A DNA stretch of 64,000 nucleotides from JANWKA01 sp035533815 (GTDB lineage: Bacteria > Bacteroidota > Bacteroidia > Chitinophagales > Chitinophagaceae), in NCBI GenBank assembly GCA_035533815.1, contig DATLTB010000045.1:1-64000 (forward strand). The letters are read 5' to 3'. The position numbers and the translations under genes were made by a program. The notes under the pieces were generated by a model. It made no database searches and was not told where the DNA came from. It saw only the letters and a list, made by a program, of their open reading frames with translations. Position 1 is the stretch's first letter. Each line of letters starts with the position of its first letter. This document shows, one piece after another, positions 45,108 through 53,693 of the stretch.

Positions 45108-45542
45108 ATGCAAACAGCCAAAAGAACCTATTTCAAATTAGATCCACAGGAAAAAATGCAGGAGCGGCTGATGCTGGCTATGGCCATCCTGGCTTTCCTT
45201 ACCCTGGCCTTCGGGATATATGAACAGACCAGGCATATTAAATATTATAACCGGATTTTTTTTCCTTTATTTGATTTGTTCTGGATGGCTTACCTGCTGT
45301 TTTACAGCATCAATGCCTTGGGGAAAGCTAACCTGACCCCCAAATGGACTCCGGCATATATTTTCAGGACCATCCTGTTTCTGACCAGGCGGATAGGCCG
45401 TCTTTCAGAGAGCAGGTCAATCCAGGTTACGGTAAAAATTCTGGGCATATCAGGTTGCATATTCGCCAGCCTGCTGCTCCTGTATTCCGTGGCCCAAATT
45501 ACAGGAAGAATCCCCATCGGATATCCTGTCCGGGGATTCTGA
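45108..45542 (+). CDS. Hypothetical membrane protein
   Basis: 144 residues with three predicted helices (LAMAILAFLTLAFGIY; FFPLFDLFWMAYLLFYSI; ILGISGCIFASLLLLYSVAQI) and basic loops. Not recognised. It could be a small membrane-anchored helper; nothing in the neighbourhood points to a role. Confidence 0.6.
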   Translation: MQTAKRTYFKLDPQEKMQERLMLAMAILAFLTLAFGIYEQTRHIKYYNRIFFPLFDLFWMAYLLFYSINALGKANLTPKWTPAYIFRTILFLTRRIGRLSESRSIQVTVKILGISGCIFASLLLLYSVAQITGRIPIGYPVRGF

Positions 45543-45654
45543 GGCTATTCTTGACCAGATAAAATCCCGCTGTATATCCGGGTCATGTATTCCTGCATAG
45601 GATGACCATGCAGTTGTTTATTCTATTATTATTCTTCTTCCTAATTTTGGCCTG

Positions 45655-46173
45655 ATGCCATTGTTTACCACGACCATACTGCGTTTTGGGAACCAGGGGG
45701 AAAAGACAGGCTGGTACTATATTGTCATTCCAGAAGAAATCACCCAACACCTGAAGCCGGGCTGTAAAAAAGCTTACCGGGTTAAAGGGAAATTAGATGG
45801 ACATGCAATCAGCGGAGTCGCCTTGCTGCCCATGGGCGGGGGAGAATTCATCATGCCCATCAATGCCTCGATGCGTAAAGCCCTTGCAAAAGGGGAGGGG
45901 GCATCATTAACAGTCCGGTTGACTGTGGACCTGGATTTCCGTATTGATGCTCCGGCTGATTTCACCGACTGTTTGGCTGATGATCCTGTTGCGGAGCAAT
46001 TCTTTTTCCAGTTGCCCAAATCGCATCAGGGCTATTTTATCAAATGGATTGACAGTGCAAAAACAAACCCGACCAGGGCAAAGCGAATAAGCCGCGCCCT
46101 GATCGCATTATCCGCCAAAAAAAACTTCAGCGGCATGATGCGCATGTTCCAGCAAAAATATCTGGATGAATAG
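45655..46173 (+). CDS. DUF1905/YdeI-type domain protein
   Basis: 172 residues. N-terminal DUF1905 beta-barrel (LRFGNQGEKTGWYYIVIPEEI, the RVKGKLDG segment, LPMGGGEFIMPINASMRK) and a C-terminal helical YdeI/OmpD-associated-like tail (SHQGYFIKWIDSAKTNPTRAKR). Cytoplasmic, function unknown; YdeI-like proteins have been linked to bacteriocin or peptide resistance. Likely monocistronic. Confidence 0.78.
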   Translation: MPLFTTTILRFGNQGEKTGWYYIVIPEEITQHLKPGCKKAYRVKGKLDGHAISGVALLPMGGGEFIMPINASMRKALAKGEGASLTVRLTVDLDFRIDAPADFTDCLADDPVAEQFFFQLPKSHQGYFIKWIDSAKTNPTRAKRISRALIALSAKKNFSGMMRMFQQKYLDE

Positions 46174-46712
46174 ACCTGTAAACATTAGCATTTCTGAAAT
46201 ACCTTCACGAAATGCTATCCTGAAAGTCAATAAAGCCCAGAAAGTAAGGCAGTTCCCGGATCATCTTGATTTTGTCTTGGCAAGACCATGAGGGAAAAAG
46301 GCCATTCGGCATTCAAATTCCGGCAGGGACACCCTGACCAGCCTGATATTTCCGGACACAGATACTCAAGGACATTTAAAGTCTAGGCGCAATTAATGGG
46401 AGGAACCTTTGAATATAATGAAATAGCAGGAATTAATTATTGGTTCCGGACTCGAAAAAAGTAACCCCCAATCGAACAGTTTTCGGACCATTTTATGGGT
46501 GCGTTAAATCGACTTCCTGCAATAGCAGTTTGATTATCTGATTATTTATTCTAATCTGTTGTTAATGATAAAAATTATCTCGTCCGAAGGTGTTTTTATT
46601 GTACGCAGTGTAGAAGGATTCCCTACTCCGGCAAAGGGCATAAAATGATATTATAATAAATGTTGGTTATTTCCTACAATTATTGTTATTTTGTGGATAA
46701 TAAGCTACATTT
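46174..46712. other. 539-base region between the DUF1905 gene and hipBA
   Basis: Starts with the hairpin described separately. The rest becomes AT-rich towards hipB and holds no convincing reading frame. The switch to AT-rich sequence marks the left edge of the hipBA-recombinase patch. Confidence 0.4.
46186..46217. repeat. Long imperfect hairpin after the DUF1905 gene
   Basis: TAGCATTTC-TGAA / TTCA-C-GAAATGCTA forms a 13-base-pair stem with one bulge and a 5-base loop. No T-run follows, so it is not a standard terminator; it may be an RNA-stability element or a protein-binding site. Confidence 0.5.
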
Positions 46713-47015
46713 ATGAAAAGCAAAAAACAAATATTATTCCCAAAATACCAGAAAATATTAGAACAGGTAGGAGAAAATATTAAGCTGGCGCGGAAAAGAC
46801 GTAAGCTTACTACCATACAGGTAGCCGAACGGGCGGGTATTGACCGGTCAACATTATATGAAATTGAGAAAGGAAATTCAAGTGTATCGCTGGGGGCTTA
46901 TTTTAATACCATACGGGTATTGGGTTTGCAGGACGATTTTCTGAAACTGGCGGCAGACGATAAATATGGTAGGAAGCTGCAGGACCTACAATTAATAGGA
47001 AACACAAAAGGCTAA
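46713..47015 (+). CDS. hipB: HipB-like antitoxin, XRE-family helix-turn-helix
   Basis: 100-residue DNA-binding antitoxin: one XRE helix-turn-helix domain (NIKLARKRRKLTTIQVAERA, DRSTLYEIEKGNSS, SLGAYFNTIRVLGL). hipA follows after 4 bases. In such pairs HipB represses the operon and holds HipA inactive. Composition is AT-rich compared with neighbours, suggesting it was acquired. Confidence 0.88.
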   Translation: MKSKKQILFPKYQKILEQVGENIKLARKRRKLTTIQVAERAGIDRSTLYEIEKGNSSVSLGAYFNTIRVLGLQDDFLKLAADDKYGRKLQDLQLIGNTKG

Positions 47016-47019
47016 TACA

Positions 47020-48273
47020 ATGGCAGGTAAAATTAATATATGGGTATATGCGCATTGGGTAGGAATGCCCGAACCAAAATGTATTGGGGTACTCTCAGTT
47101 CAACAGGCTAAGGGGAAAAAGGCATTCAGTTTTGAATATGATAAAGAATGGATTGCTTCAAAAGAGCAGCTGCTATTGGACCCGGACATATCCTGGTATA
47201 CAGGCACTCAGTATCCCAATAACAAAGAGAATTTCGGGGTATTTATGGATTCCATGCCCGATGCATGGGGAAGGAAATTAATGATGCGAAGAGCAGCACA
47301 GGAAGCAAGAGAGCAGGGCAAGAATGCACCGACATTATACGATATTGATATTCTTTTAGGTGTATTTGATGAAAGCAGAATGGGGGCTTTACGTTTCAAA
47401 TTAGATACTGAAGGTCCTTTTTTGGATAACAATAAAGCATACCCTATACCACATTGGTCAAACGTCTGGGAACTACAGCATGGCGCAGCAGTAATTGAAT
47501 CTGATGAGGATAGCCAGGAAGCTAAAAAGTGGCTTGCCATATTAATAGCCCCGGGTTCATCATTAGGGGGTGCACGGCCTAAGGCTAATATCTTAGATGA
47601 GAATAACCATCCATGGATTGCTAAGTTTCCTGCAAAAGCTGATACCATTGATAAAGCTGCATGGGAATACCTTGCATATATGCTTGCATTAAAAGCAGGC
47701 ATTGATATGGCTGAATCAAGAATTGAAAAAGTAAGTGGTAAATACAATACTTTTTTTACCAGGAGATTTGACAGGCTGGACGGAGAACGGATACATTTTG
47801 CCTCAGCTATGACCATGACTGGCAATAATGAGGATACCATTAAAAACAATCCTGCAAGTTATCTCGACTTAGCAGAGTTTATTCAATATTCAGGTTCTAA
47901 TAATCAGGCTGATTTGCATCAATTATGGAAACGGATTGTGTTTAATATAGCAATTTCAAACACAGATGATCATCTACGTAATCATGGATTTATTTTAAAA
48001 GAAGATGGTTGGAGATTATCCCCGGCTTATGATATTAATCCTTCTATTGATAAAGACGGGCTTGCTTTAAATATTGATTCATCCGATAATGCGCTTAGTT
48101 TTCAATTGGCTAAAAGTGTTGGTACCTACTTTCAACTCAATAATCAACAAATGGATGAAATCATTAATCAGATTATTGCAATAAGAAAAAACTGGAGAAA
48201 ACTGGCCAATAAGATAGGAATTTCCAGGGCAGAACAGGAATTAATGGCTAAAGCGGTTACCACCTGTAACTAA
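47020..48273 (+). CDS. hipA: HipA-like serine/threonine kinase toxin
   Basis: 417-residue kinase toxin; E. coli HipA phosphorylates glutamyl-tRNA synthetase and halts translation. All landmarks are present: a P-loop-like GSSLGGARPKANI, WIAKFPAK with the Lys, FTRRFDRLDGERIHF, the catalytic ISNTDDHLRNHGFI and the metal-binding LSPAYDINPS. Open throughout. Forms a two-gene operon with hipB and lies next to the eroded recombinase. Its cellular target is not known. Confidence 0.92.
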   Translation: MAGKINIWVYAHWVGMPEPKCIGVLSVQQAKGKKAFSFEYDKEWIASKEQLLLDPDISWYTGTQYPNNKENFGVFMDSMPDAWGRKLMMRRAAQEAREQGKNAPTLYDIDILLGVFDESRMGALRFKLDTEGPFLDNNKAYPIPHWSNVWELQHGAAVIESDEDSQEAKKWLAILIAPGSSLGGARPKANILDENNHPWIAKFPAKADTIDKAAWEYLAYMLALKAGIDMAESRIEKVSGKYNTFFTRRFDRLDGERIHFASAMTMTGNNEDTIKNNPASYLDLAEFIQYSGSNNQADLHQLWKRIVFNIAISNTDDHLRNHGFILKEDGWRLSPAYDINPSIDKDGLALNIDSSDNALSFQLAKSVGTYFQLNNQQMDEIINQIIAIRKNWRKLANKIGISRAEQELMAKAVTTCN

Positions 48274-49009
48274 TAACTATTTTCTTCCTGCATGATGTAA
48301 TTTTCCTGTTAGTTATAAGCCAGCACCAACACCTCACCGAAAAGGACAGTGTATTACTTACCCAGGATTATTTAAACAAGTAAAAGCTGTTATTAAAGTA
48401 CTCATCAAAACAGATGCATTCAAAGATTAATTGAATTGACTAAATGCTTGTAATGCTGAAATAGAATTGATTACTGATGCTATAATATTTGGAGCAGAAA
48501 TCATTAAAGCTGATATTCCACAAAAAGATAAATTGCATCAGGGAAGTGCCGCTACTTTATATCGCCGGGAAATAAAATGCAACTGGACTAATTTCCCGAA
48601 CGCAATGTGTAATACGTTCTGCAGCGATAAAATTCCTGTTACTCGAATCTAGGTTGAAGAAAATATAAATATACAGGCTAACCTGAAGCTATTAATACAG
48701 AAGCGTGCTATTATGGAGTGGAGGATGTTTTAATGGGAAGAAAGGGAAAAGAAAGATCAGCTTCACTGATCACCGTTGTTGAACAAATGATTTTGCACGG
48801 TTTTTTTAATTTGCCAAGTTGTGTTTGGAAGTTAACCGTCTGCGCCCCAAAGGATGCTACCATTACTCCTGTTGATAGCCATGCTTTTCTTCCTTTTGAG
48901 TCAGATTCAGCCCAGAGAATACCAATGGTTTTTTTATTCTTGAGTTAAAAAAATACGAAGACGAATTTGACATGAATGGCATATATATTATCACTTTAAT
49001 AGAATTTTA
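48274..49009. other. Degenerate region between hipA and the recombinase remnant
   Basis: Many stops in all frames. One stretch (about 48440-48655) reads as ELITDAIIFGAEIIKADIPQ and KDKLHQGSAATLYRRE without a normal start, which looks like a decayed gene of unknown family. A short frame at 48718-48948 is not protein-like. Consistent with an eroded mobile element. Confidence 0.4.
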
Positions 49010-49432
49010 TGGTGAAAGACGAGAAGTCAGCAAAGCGATAGAAAACAACTTCTTTCTGAAATAGATGAGTTGATCAATTGACTGAAAAAAGCCGGGGAAA
49101 TGGAAGGAGATCAGGTACCTGATCCGAGAGTTAAAGCAGGTTTGCATTAGTAAAATCAAGGTATTGGAAGCCAAACTGGCCGGTTCCGACCAGGTAAAAA
49201 AAGCATTATAGGACAATGAGATCAGGTAATCACCAATCTTGGCCAGTTTGATGATTTATATGCACAGGGAACTAAGACAGAAAAGCGACAAATCATAGGC
49301 TCGATATATCCGGAAAAACTCGTTTACGATGAAGAACAATATCGAAACATCCGGTTGAATGAAGACGTTCAGATAAAATACACCCCGTGAACAATAGCTT
49401 TAGCGGAATGACAAACCGAAAAAGCAAAATAA
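49010..49432 (+). pseudogene. Eroded C-terminus of a serine recombinase (integrase)
   Basis: Fragments of the coiled-coil and C-terminal segment of a large serine recombinase, in three frames. First QLLSEIDELIN, a TGA, LKKAGEMEGDQVPDPR; then, after a frameshift, RELKQVCISKIKVLEAKLAG, and, after a stop, LDDLYAQGTKTEKRQIIGSI and YPEKLVYDEEQYRNIRLNED. The last part matches the typical end of Bacteroidota recombinases (KRxIIGSxFPEKL...QYRTxRLNE). At least two stops and two frameshifts; the catalytic N-terminus is absent. Confidence 0.62.
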
Positions 49433-49723
49433 AATAATGACTTTCCGGTGAAATTGACCCTCCGCATGACCAGGGCCCCATTTCGAGTTCACAGGAACAG
49501 GGGTTCATTCCTTGATTAGGTAAACTTCCGATCAGTCCAATGACCTTTCGTCAAAGAGGTCGAATTCCTGCCATTAAAAAAAGGATTTGCTCATTAAAAA
49601 AGCCCTATGAATTTCTCTGGCCAATCAGTGGATCCTGTCATGGATCTCTATTATGCTGATCTGTGCGGATCTGCCCGGGAGCCGTTTTGACAAATCCGTG
49701 CTAGAAATATTTTACCCAAGGGG

Positions 49724-49752
49724 GGTTCCAGGGGTGGGAACCTTGCTTTTTT
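49724..49752 (+). terminator. Candidate terminator ahead of the tra operon
   Basis: GGTTCC (49724-49729), a 7-base loop, GGAACC (49737-49742), then TTGCTTTTTTCC. The stem is short (6 base pairs), so this is uncertain, but it would block transcription entering the tra operon from upstream. Confidence 0.4.
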
Positions 49753-49771
49753 CCGGTTCAATTTTGTATTC

Positions 49772-49792
49772 CATCCAATCAAAGATTGGATG
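49772..49792 (+). promoter_or_regulatory. Perfect 9-bp inverted repeat at the start of the tra operon
   Basis: CATCCAATC, AAA, GATTGGATG. It lies 27 bases before the first tra-operon ATG (49820), just after CAATTTTG (a possible degenerate -7 element). An operator for a repressor or a leader hairpin are both possible. Confidence 0.5.
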
Positions 49793-49819
49793 TTTATTGA
49801 ATCTGAAATAAGCAGTCCT

Positions 49820-50329
49820 ATGTTGAAAGGGATTACCTGGGGGGAGTATCTGGCAGTCATGAGCGCGCTGCTGGCAGGATACTACCTGATTGTCGGGTTG
49901 CTGTATTATGCACCAAAGCTGGGAAGCCGGCTACAGGGTTTGGACAGGATGATCCGTCCCAAAGATATGGATCTGGGGACCAAAAAGATCCTGCCAGTGG
50001 TAAAGGATAAAACTGAGGCTGGACCTGATCGGGGGATTACCGCCCCCGGGAATTCAACAGGACAGGAACTCGTAGATCTCAGCTATCAGCTTTCCACCGT
50101 GGTCCTGGAAGTCATCAGCCGGGCAGCAGCATGTCATTTTCCCAGGCAGGAGCTGATCATGGCCCTGCAAAGCCGGATGGGTCAATATCAAATTCTGGCT
50201 GGAACGGAATTCCGGACTGCCATCGACCACCTGATAAAGTCCCAATGTGAAAGAATTTGCTCCATCTGCCTGAATGAGGGGGAAATAAATATGCTGTGGA
50301 AAGGCAGGGCGGATGGAGCTATTGCATAG
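49820..50329 (+). CDS. Membrane-anchored protein leading the tra operon
   Basis: 169 residues from the ATG at 49820 (MLKGITWGEYLAVMS), one N-terminal helix (VMSALLAGYYLIVGLLYY) and a soluble tail with two amphipathic helices. Not assigned to a named Tra family, but proteins of this layout (WGEYL then a helix) precede traE in other Bacteroidota conjugation clusters as I recall, so a role in assembly or regulation is inferred. A terminator-like hairpin separates it from traE. Confidence 0.65.
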   Translation: MLKGITWGEYLAVMSALLAGYYLIVGLLYYAPKLGSRLQGLDRMIRPKDMDLGTKKILPVVKDKTEAGPDRGITAPGNSTGQELVDLSYQLSTVVLEVISRAAACHFPRQELIMALQSRMGQYQILAGTEFRTAIDHLIKSQCERICSICLNEGEINMLWKGRADGAIA

Positions 50330-50396
50330 TCATGCCGGGCCTAGGTCCGATGGATTGAGGACTGCCCGGCATTTTGATGTTTTTTAGAAAAAGCAT

Positions 50397-50459
50397 AAAC
50401 TCCACCTGCTGCGGGAGATTGATTGGACAGCGGAAGTAGGGGCGGGTGGAGTTTTTTTT
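50397..50459 (+). terminator. Strong terminator-like leader hairpin before traE
   Basis: AAACTCCACCTGC (50397-50409) pairs with GCGGGTGGAGTTT (50442-50454), 13 base pairs with one G-U, around a 32-base loop, and the 3' arm runs into a tract of eight T. It lies between the membrane protein gene and traE, so it can terminate or attenuate transcription of the operon. Confidence 0.72.
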
Positions 50460-50494
50460 GAACTGTTTTTATACCGGATTGAAATTCCCATCAA

Positions 50495-50845
50495 ATGAAG
50501 AAGGCAAAAATTAGGTTGAACTCCTATGCAAGGGTTCCCTGGATATGGTATACCCTGATGACCCTGTGCTTCCTGATGGGGGTCAACCTGGAGGCACTCG
50601 CCCAGACGGCAAACGGCAATGCCGGAATCACCCAGGCAGCCACACAGGTCAAAAGTTATTTTGATGCCGGGACAAGTCTCATGTATGCCATCGGGGCGGT
50701 GGTTGGACTTGTGGGTGCTGTGAAGGTATACCAGAAATGGAACCATGGGGACCATGATACCAGCAAAGTGGCTGCGGCCTGGTTTGGCAGCTGTGTCTTT
50801 CTGGTCATCGTGGCAACTGTGTTAAAATCTTTTTTCGGACTCTGA
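50495..50845 (+). CDS. traE: Conjugative transposon protein TraE (DUF4134)
   Basis: Small membrane protein of the Bacteroidota type IV secretion system, thought to be a VirB2/VirB3-like part. 116 residues: an N-terminal signal helix (TLMTLCFLMGVNLEALAQ), then QAATQVKSYFDAGTSLMYAIGAVVGL and a final helix (WFGSCVFLVIVATVLKSFF), the DUF4134 layout. First clear structural gene after the leader hairpin; traF follows after 13 bases. Confidence 0.9.
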   Translation: MKKAKIRLNSYARVPWIWYTLMTLCFLMGVNLEALAQTANGNAGITQAATQVKSYFDAGTSLMYAIGAVVGLVGAVKVYQKWNHGDHDTSKVAAAWFGSCVFLVIVATVLKSFFGL

Positions 50846-50858
50846 TCATTTTTACCTG

Positions 50859-51188
50859 ATGACACATCCGGTATACCGGCTTAACCGGGCAGTCAATAAA
50901 CCAGTGGAATTCAGGGGGCTTGAATCCCAGTATATCCTTTACCTGGGTGCAGGGCTTATCCTGATCCTGCTTGTTTTTGTGATCTTATTTGTATGCGGGA
51001 TCAATGGCTGGATATGCACCGCTTTCCCATTCGTAACGGGGGCTATCCTGTTCTTTGTCGTTTACCGGCTGAATCACCGGTACGGCCAGTTTGGACTCAT
51101 GAAAAAAAGAGCGTCAAGAAGATTACCCCGGACCATCCGGACCGGGACCCGGAAAATGTTTTATGGGAATTTCAGCAAAAATGGATAA
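50859..51188 (+). CDS. traF: Conjugative transposon protein TraF (DUF4133)
   Basis: Membrane protein of the type IV secretion complex, VirB3-like. 109 residues: VYRLNRAVNKPVEFRGLESQYI at the N-terminus is the DUF4133 hallmark, followed by two helices (LYLGAGLILILLVFVILFVC; AFPFVTGAILFFVVY) and a basic tail (LMKKRASRRLPRTIR). The last 8 bases overlap the traG start. Confidence 0.9.
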   Translation: MTHPVYRLNRAVNKPVEFRGLESQYILYLGAGLILILLVFVILFVCGINGWICTAFPFVTGAILFFVVYRLNHRYGQFGLMKKRASRRLPRTIRTGTRKMFYGNFSKNG

Positions 51189-53673
51189 GGACTTAGCCCG
51201 TATTTTTCCCCTTCAGGCGGTGGAGGATGATTGCATTTTATCCCGGCAAGGGGATATCACGGTAGCCTTTCAGGTTCAGTTGCCGGAAATATTTTCCTTG
51301 TCAGGGCAGCAGTACGAGATCCTGCACCAGGCATGGGTCAGGGCGATCCGGGCAGTTCCCTGTCCGGGAGTGTTGCATAAACAGGATTGGTTCACCCAGC
51401 GAAATATCCGGGGTGACTTCAGTCATGATGATGCTGGATTACTGGCCTCAGGCAGCGAGCGATATTTCCATGAAAGGCCCTGGCTGGACCACGAATGCCT
51501 TATCCTGCTGACCCGTAAGCCCAACAGCCGCAAGCCTTCCAGCTCGGGGGCGACCGGCCTGATCCGGTCTTCGGTAGTGCCCTGGGATTTGCTGGACGAT
51601 AAGGGCATAAAGGAATTCTTGGATAGCGCCGGTCAGTTCAGACAGATCCTGGAAGACAGCGGGTTGGTTAAATTGGTGCGGTTAAAGAATGGGGATTTGT
51701 TGAGCAGCCCCGGGAAGTCAGGATGGATTGAACGGTATTGCTTCCTGACAGAGGATCCTGCAAATCCATTGATCCGGGATATTAACCTGGAGAAAGAATT
51801 GCATATCGGCGACCAGCAGGTCCAGATATTCACCCTCTCTGATCCCCCGTCCCTGCCGGCACTTTGCGGACCGAGGCTGGATTATGAAAAATATTCCACG
51901 GAGCAAAGCCGGTTTTCCATCGGTTTTGTTTCCGGGCTGGGCATGCTCCTGCCTTGTAACCATATATACAATCAGTTCCTTTTTATGGAAGAACCCGGAA
52001 GGATCATCCGCGGATTGGAGCGCAAAGGGCGCAGGTTGCATTCCCTTGCAGCTTATTCCAGGGAAAATGCTTCCTCGGGGGAAGCGGTCCGGGATTTTCT
52101 GGACGAAGCGGTCCGGAATCAGCAACAACCGGTCAGGGCACATTTTAATATCATGGTATGGGCTGAAAACAGGGAACAATTAGGAGAAATCCGCAAACGG
52201 GTAATGGCTGCCCTGGCTGGATTACATACGGATATCAAGCAGGAATCAGTGGGAGCACCCCAGTTGTTTTGGGCAGCCCTGCCGGGCAATGCCGGTGATT
52301 TTCCGATGAATGAGAGCTTTATTACGTTCGCAGGTCCCGCAATCAGCCTGCTTGGCATGGAATCAAAAAGCAGGTCAAGCGAAGGATCATTTGGCATCCG
52401 GCTGGGGGACAGGCTCTCCGGAAAACCATTGCTGGTGGATATTTCTGATGAACCCTTGAAAAGAGGGATCTGCAGCAACCGGAACAAATTCATCCTGGGC
52501 CCTTCCGGCAGTGGCAAATCCTTCTTCACCAACCACCTGGTGCGCAGCTATCATGAACAGGGGGCACATATCGTGCTGGTGGATACCGGCCATTCTTATC
52601 AGGGCTTATGTGAACTGGTGAATGGATATTATTTCACTTATGATGACCTTCACCCGATCCGGTTCAATCCCTTTTTCCGGATCCCTGGAGAACCTCCGGA
52701 TACGGAAAAAAGGGAAAGTCTCAAGGCACTCCTGTTGGCGCTCTGGAAAAAAGAGGACGAAGGGTTTAACCGGGCCGAATATATCCTCCTCTCCGATGCC
52801 CTCCAATCCTATGATCGGTTTATACTGGCCCATCCGGATGTTTTTCCCGGGTTCAACAGTTTTTATGAATTCCTGGGCGGGGAATTTGCCCGGGGAATGG
52901 GCAGTGGCCAGCCCAGGTCCAGGGATGCAGATCTGGACAGTCTGCTTTATGTGCTCAGGCCTTATTATGGGGAGGGGGAATTCGGATTTTTGCTCAATGC
53001 GACAGAAAACCTGGACCTGCTGGATCAATCCTTCATTGTCTTTGAGCTGGACCAGATCAAGGACCACCCCATCTTGTTTCCGGTGGTCACCATCATCATC
53101 ATGGAAGTATTTATCTCCAAGATGCGCCGCCTGAAGGGGAAACGCAAGATGATCCTGATCGAGGAAGCCTGGAAAGCGATTGCCCGGGAAGGCATGGCGG
53201 AATATATCCGTTACCTGTTCAAGACGGTCCGGAAATATTTTGGGGAAGCTGTGGTTGTCACTCAGGAAGTGGAAGATATCCTGGATTCCCCGGTCGTGAA
53301 ACAAGCCATCCTGAATAATTCCGATTGCCGGATCCTGCTGGATCAAAGCAAGTACCTGAACCGCTTTGACCAGATCCAGCAGCTGCTGGGGCTTACCGAG
53401 CATGAAAAATCCCTGGTGCTGTCCCTCAACAGGGCCAATGATCCCGGGTACCTTTACCGGGAAGTCTTCATCAGCCTGGGTGGCGTGCATTCCCGGGTCT
53501 ATCGCACCGAAGTATCCCCGGAAGAATACCTGACCTATACGACGGAAGAAAGGGAAAAGATCAGGGTGCAGGAAGCTACGGAGCAATATGGGGGCGACCG
53601 GCAGAAAGCCATTGCTGTCCTGGCCAGGAAAATGAGGATGGGAGACCAGGCAGGGCAGGAACAGCGGAAATAA
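51181..53673 (+). CDS. traG: Conjugation ATPase TraG (VirB4-like)
   Basis: Powers assembly of the type IV secretion channel on the cytoplasmic side. 830 residues: N-terminal VirB4-type domain (MDKDLARIFPLQAVEDDCILS) and a C-terminal ATPase with Walker A GPSGSGKSFFTNHL (about residue 440), Walker B MILIEEAWKAI (about 655) and VVVTQEVEDILDSPVVKQAI. Intact. The ATG at 51181 overlaps the traF stop; an upstream ATG at 51163 lies inside traF and is not needed. Proteins called TraG in Bacteroidota are VirB4 homologues, not the VirD4-type coupling protein of F plasmids. Confidence 0.93.
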   Translation: MDKDLARIFPLQAVEDDCILSRQGDITVAFQVQLPEIFSLSGQQYEILHQAWVRAIRAVPCPGVLHKQDWFTQRNIRGDFSHDDAGLLASGSERYFHERPWLDHECLILLTRKPNSRKPSSSGATGLIRSSVVPWDLLDDKGIKEFLDSAGQFRQILEDSGLVKLVRLKNGDLLSSPGKSGWIERYCFLTEDPANPLIRDINLEKELHIGDQQVQIFTLSDPPSLPALCGPRLDYEKYSTEQSRFSIGFVSGLGMLLPCNHIYNQFLFMEEPGRIIRGLERKGRRLHSLAAYSRENASSGEAVRDFLDEAVRNQQQPVRAHFNIMVWAENREQLGEIRKRVMAALAGLHTDIKQESVGAPQLFWAALPGNAGDFPMNESFITFAGPAISLLGMESKSRSSEGSFGIRLGDRLSGKPLLVDISDEPLKRGICSNRNKFILGPSGSGKSFFTNHLVRSYHEQGAHIVLVDTGHSYQGLCELVNGYYFTYDDLHPIRFNPFFRIPGEPPDTEKRESLKALLLALWKKEDEGFNRAEYILLSDALQSYDRFILAHPDVFPGFNSFYEFLGGEFARGMGSGQPRSRDADLDSLLYVLRPYYGEGEFGFLLNATENLDLLDQSFIVFELDQIKDHPILFPVVTIIIMEVFISKMRRLKGKRKMILIEEAWKAIAREGMAEYIRYLFKTVRKYFGEAVVVTQEVEDILDSPVVKQAILNNSDCRILLDQSKYLNRFDQIQQLLGLTEHEKSLVLSLNRANDPGYLYREVFISLGGVHSRVYRTEVSPEEYLTYTTEEREKIRVQEATEQYGGDRQKAIAVLARKMRMGDQAGQEQRK

Positions 53674-53693
53674 ACCACATTCAATCGGAAGGT

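Larger units (their letters stand above)
49433..49819. other. Gap before the conjugation operon
   Basis: About 390 bases with no clear gene. Contains a hairpin followed by T-rich sequence (49724-49752) and a perfect inverted repeat (49772-49792), both described separately, so the last 100 bases are probably the promoter/leader of the tra operon. Confidence 0.45.
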
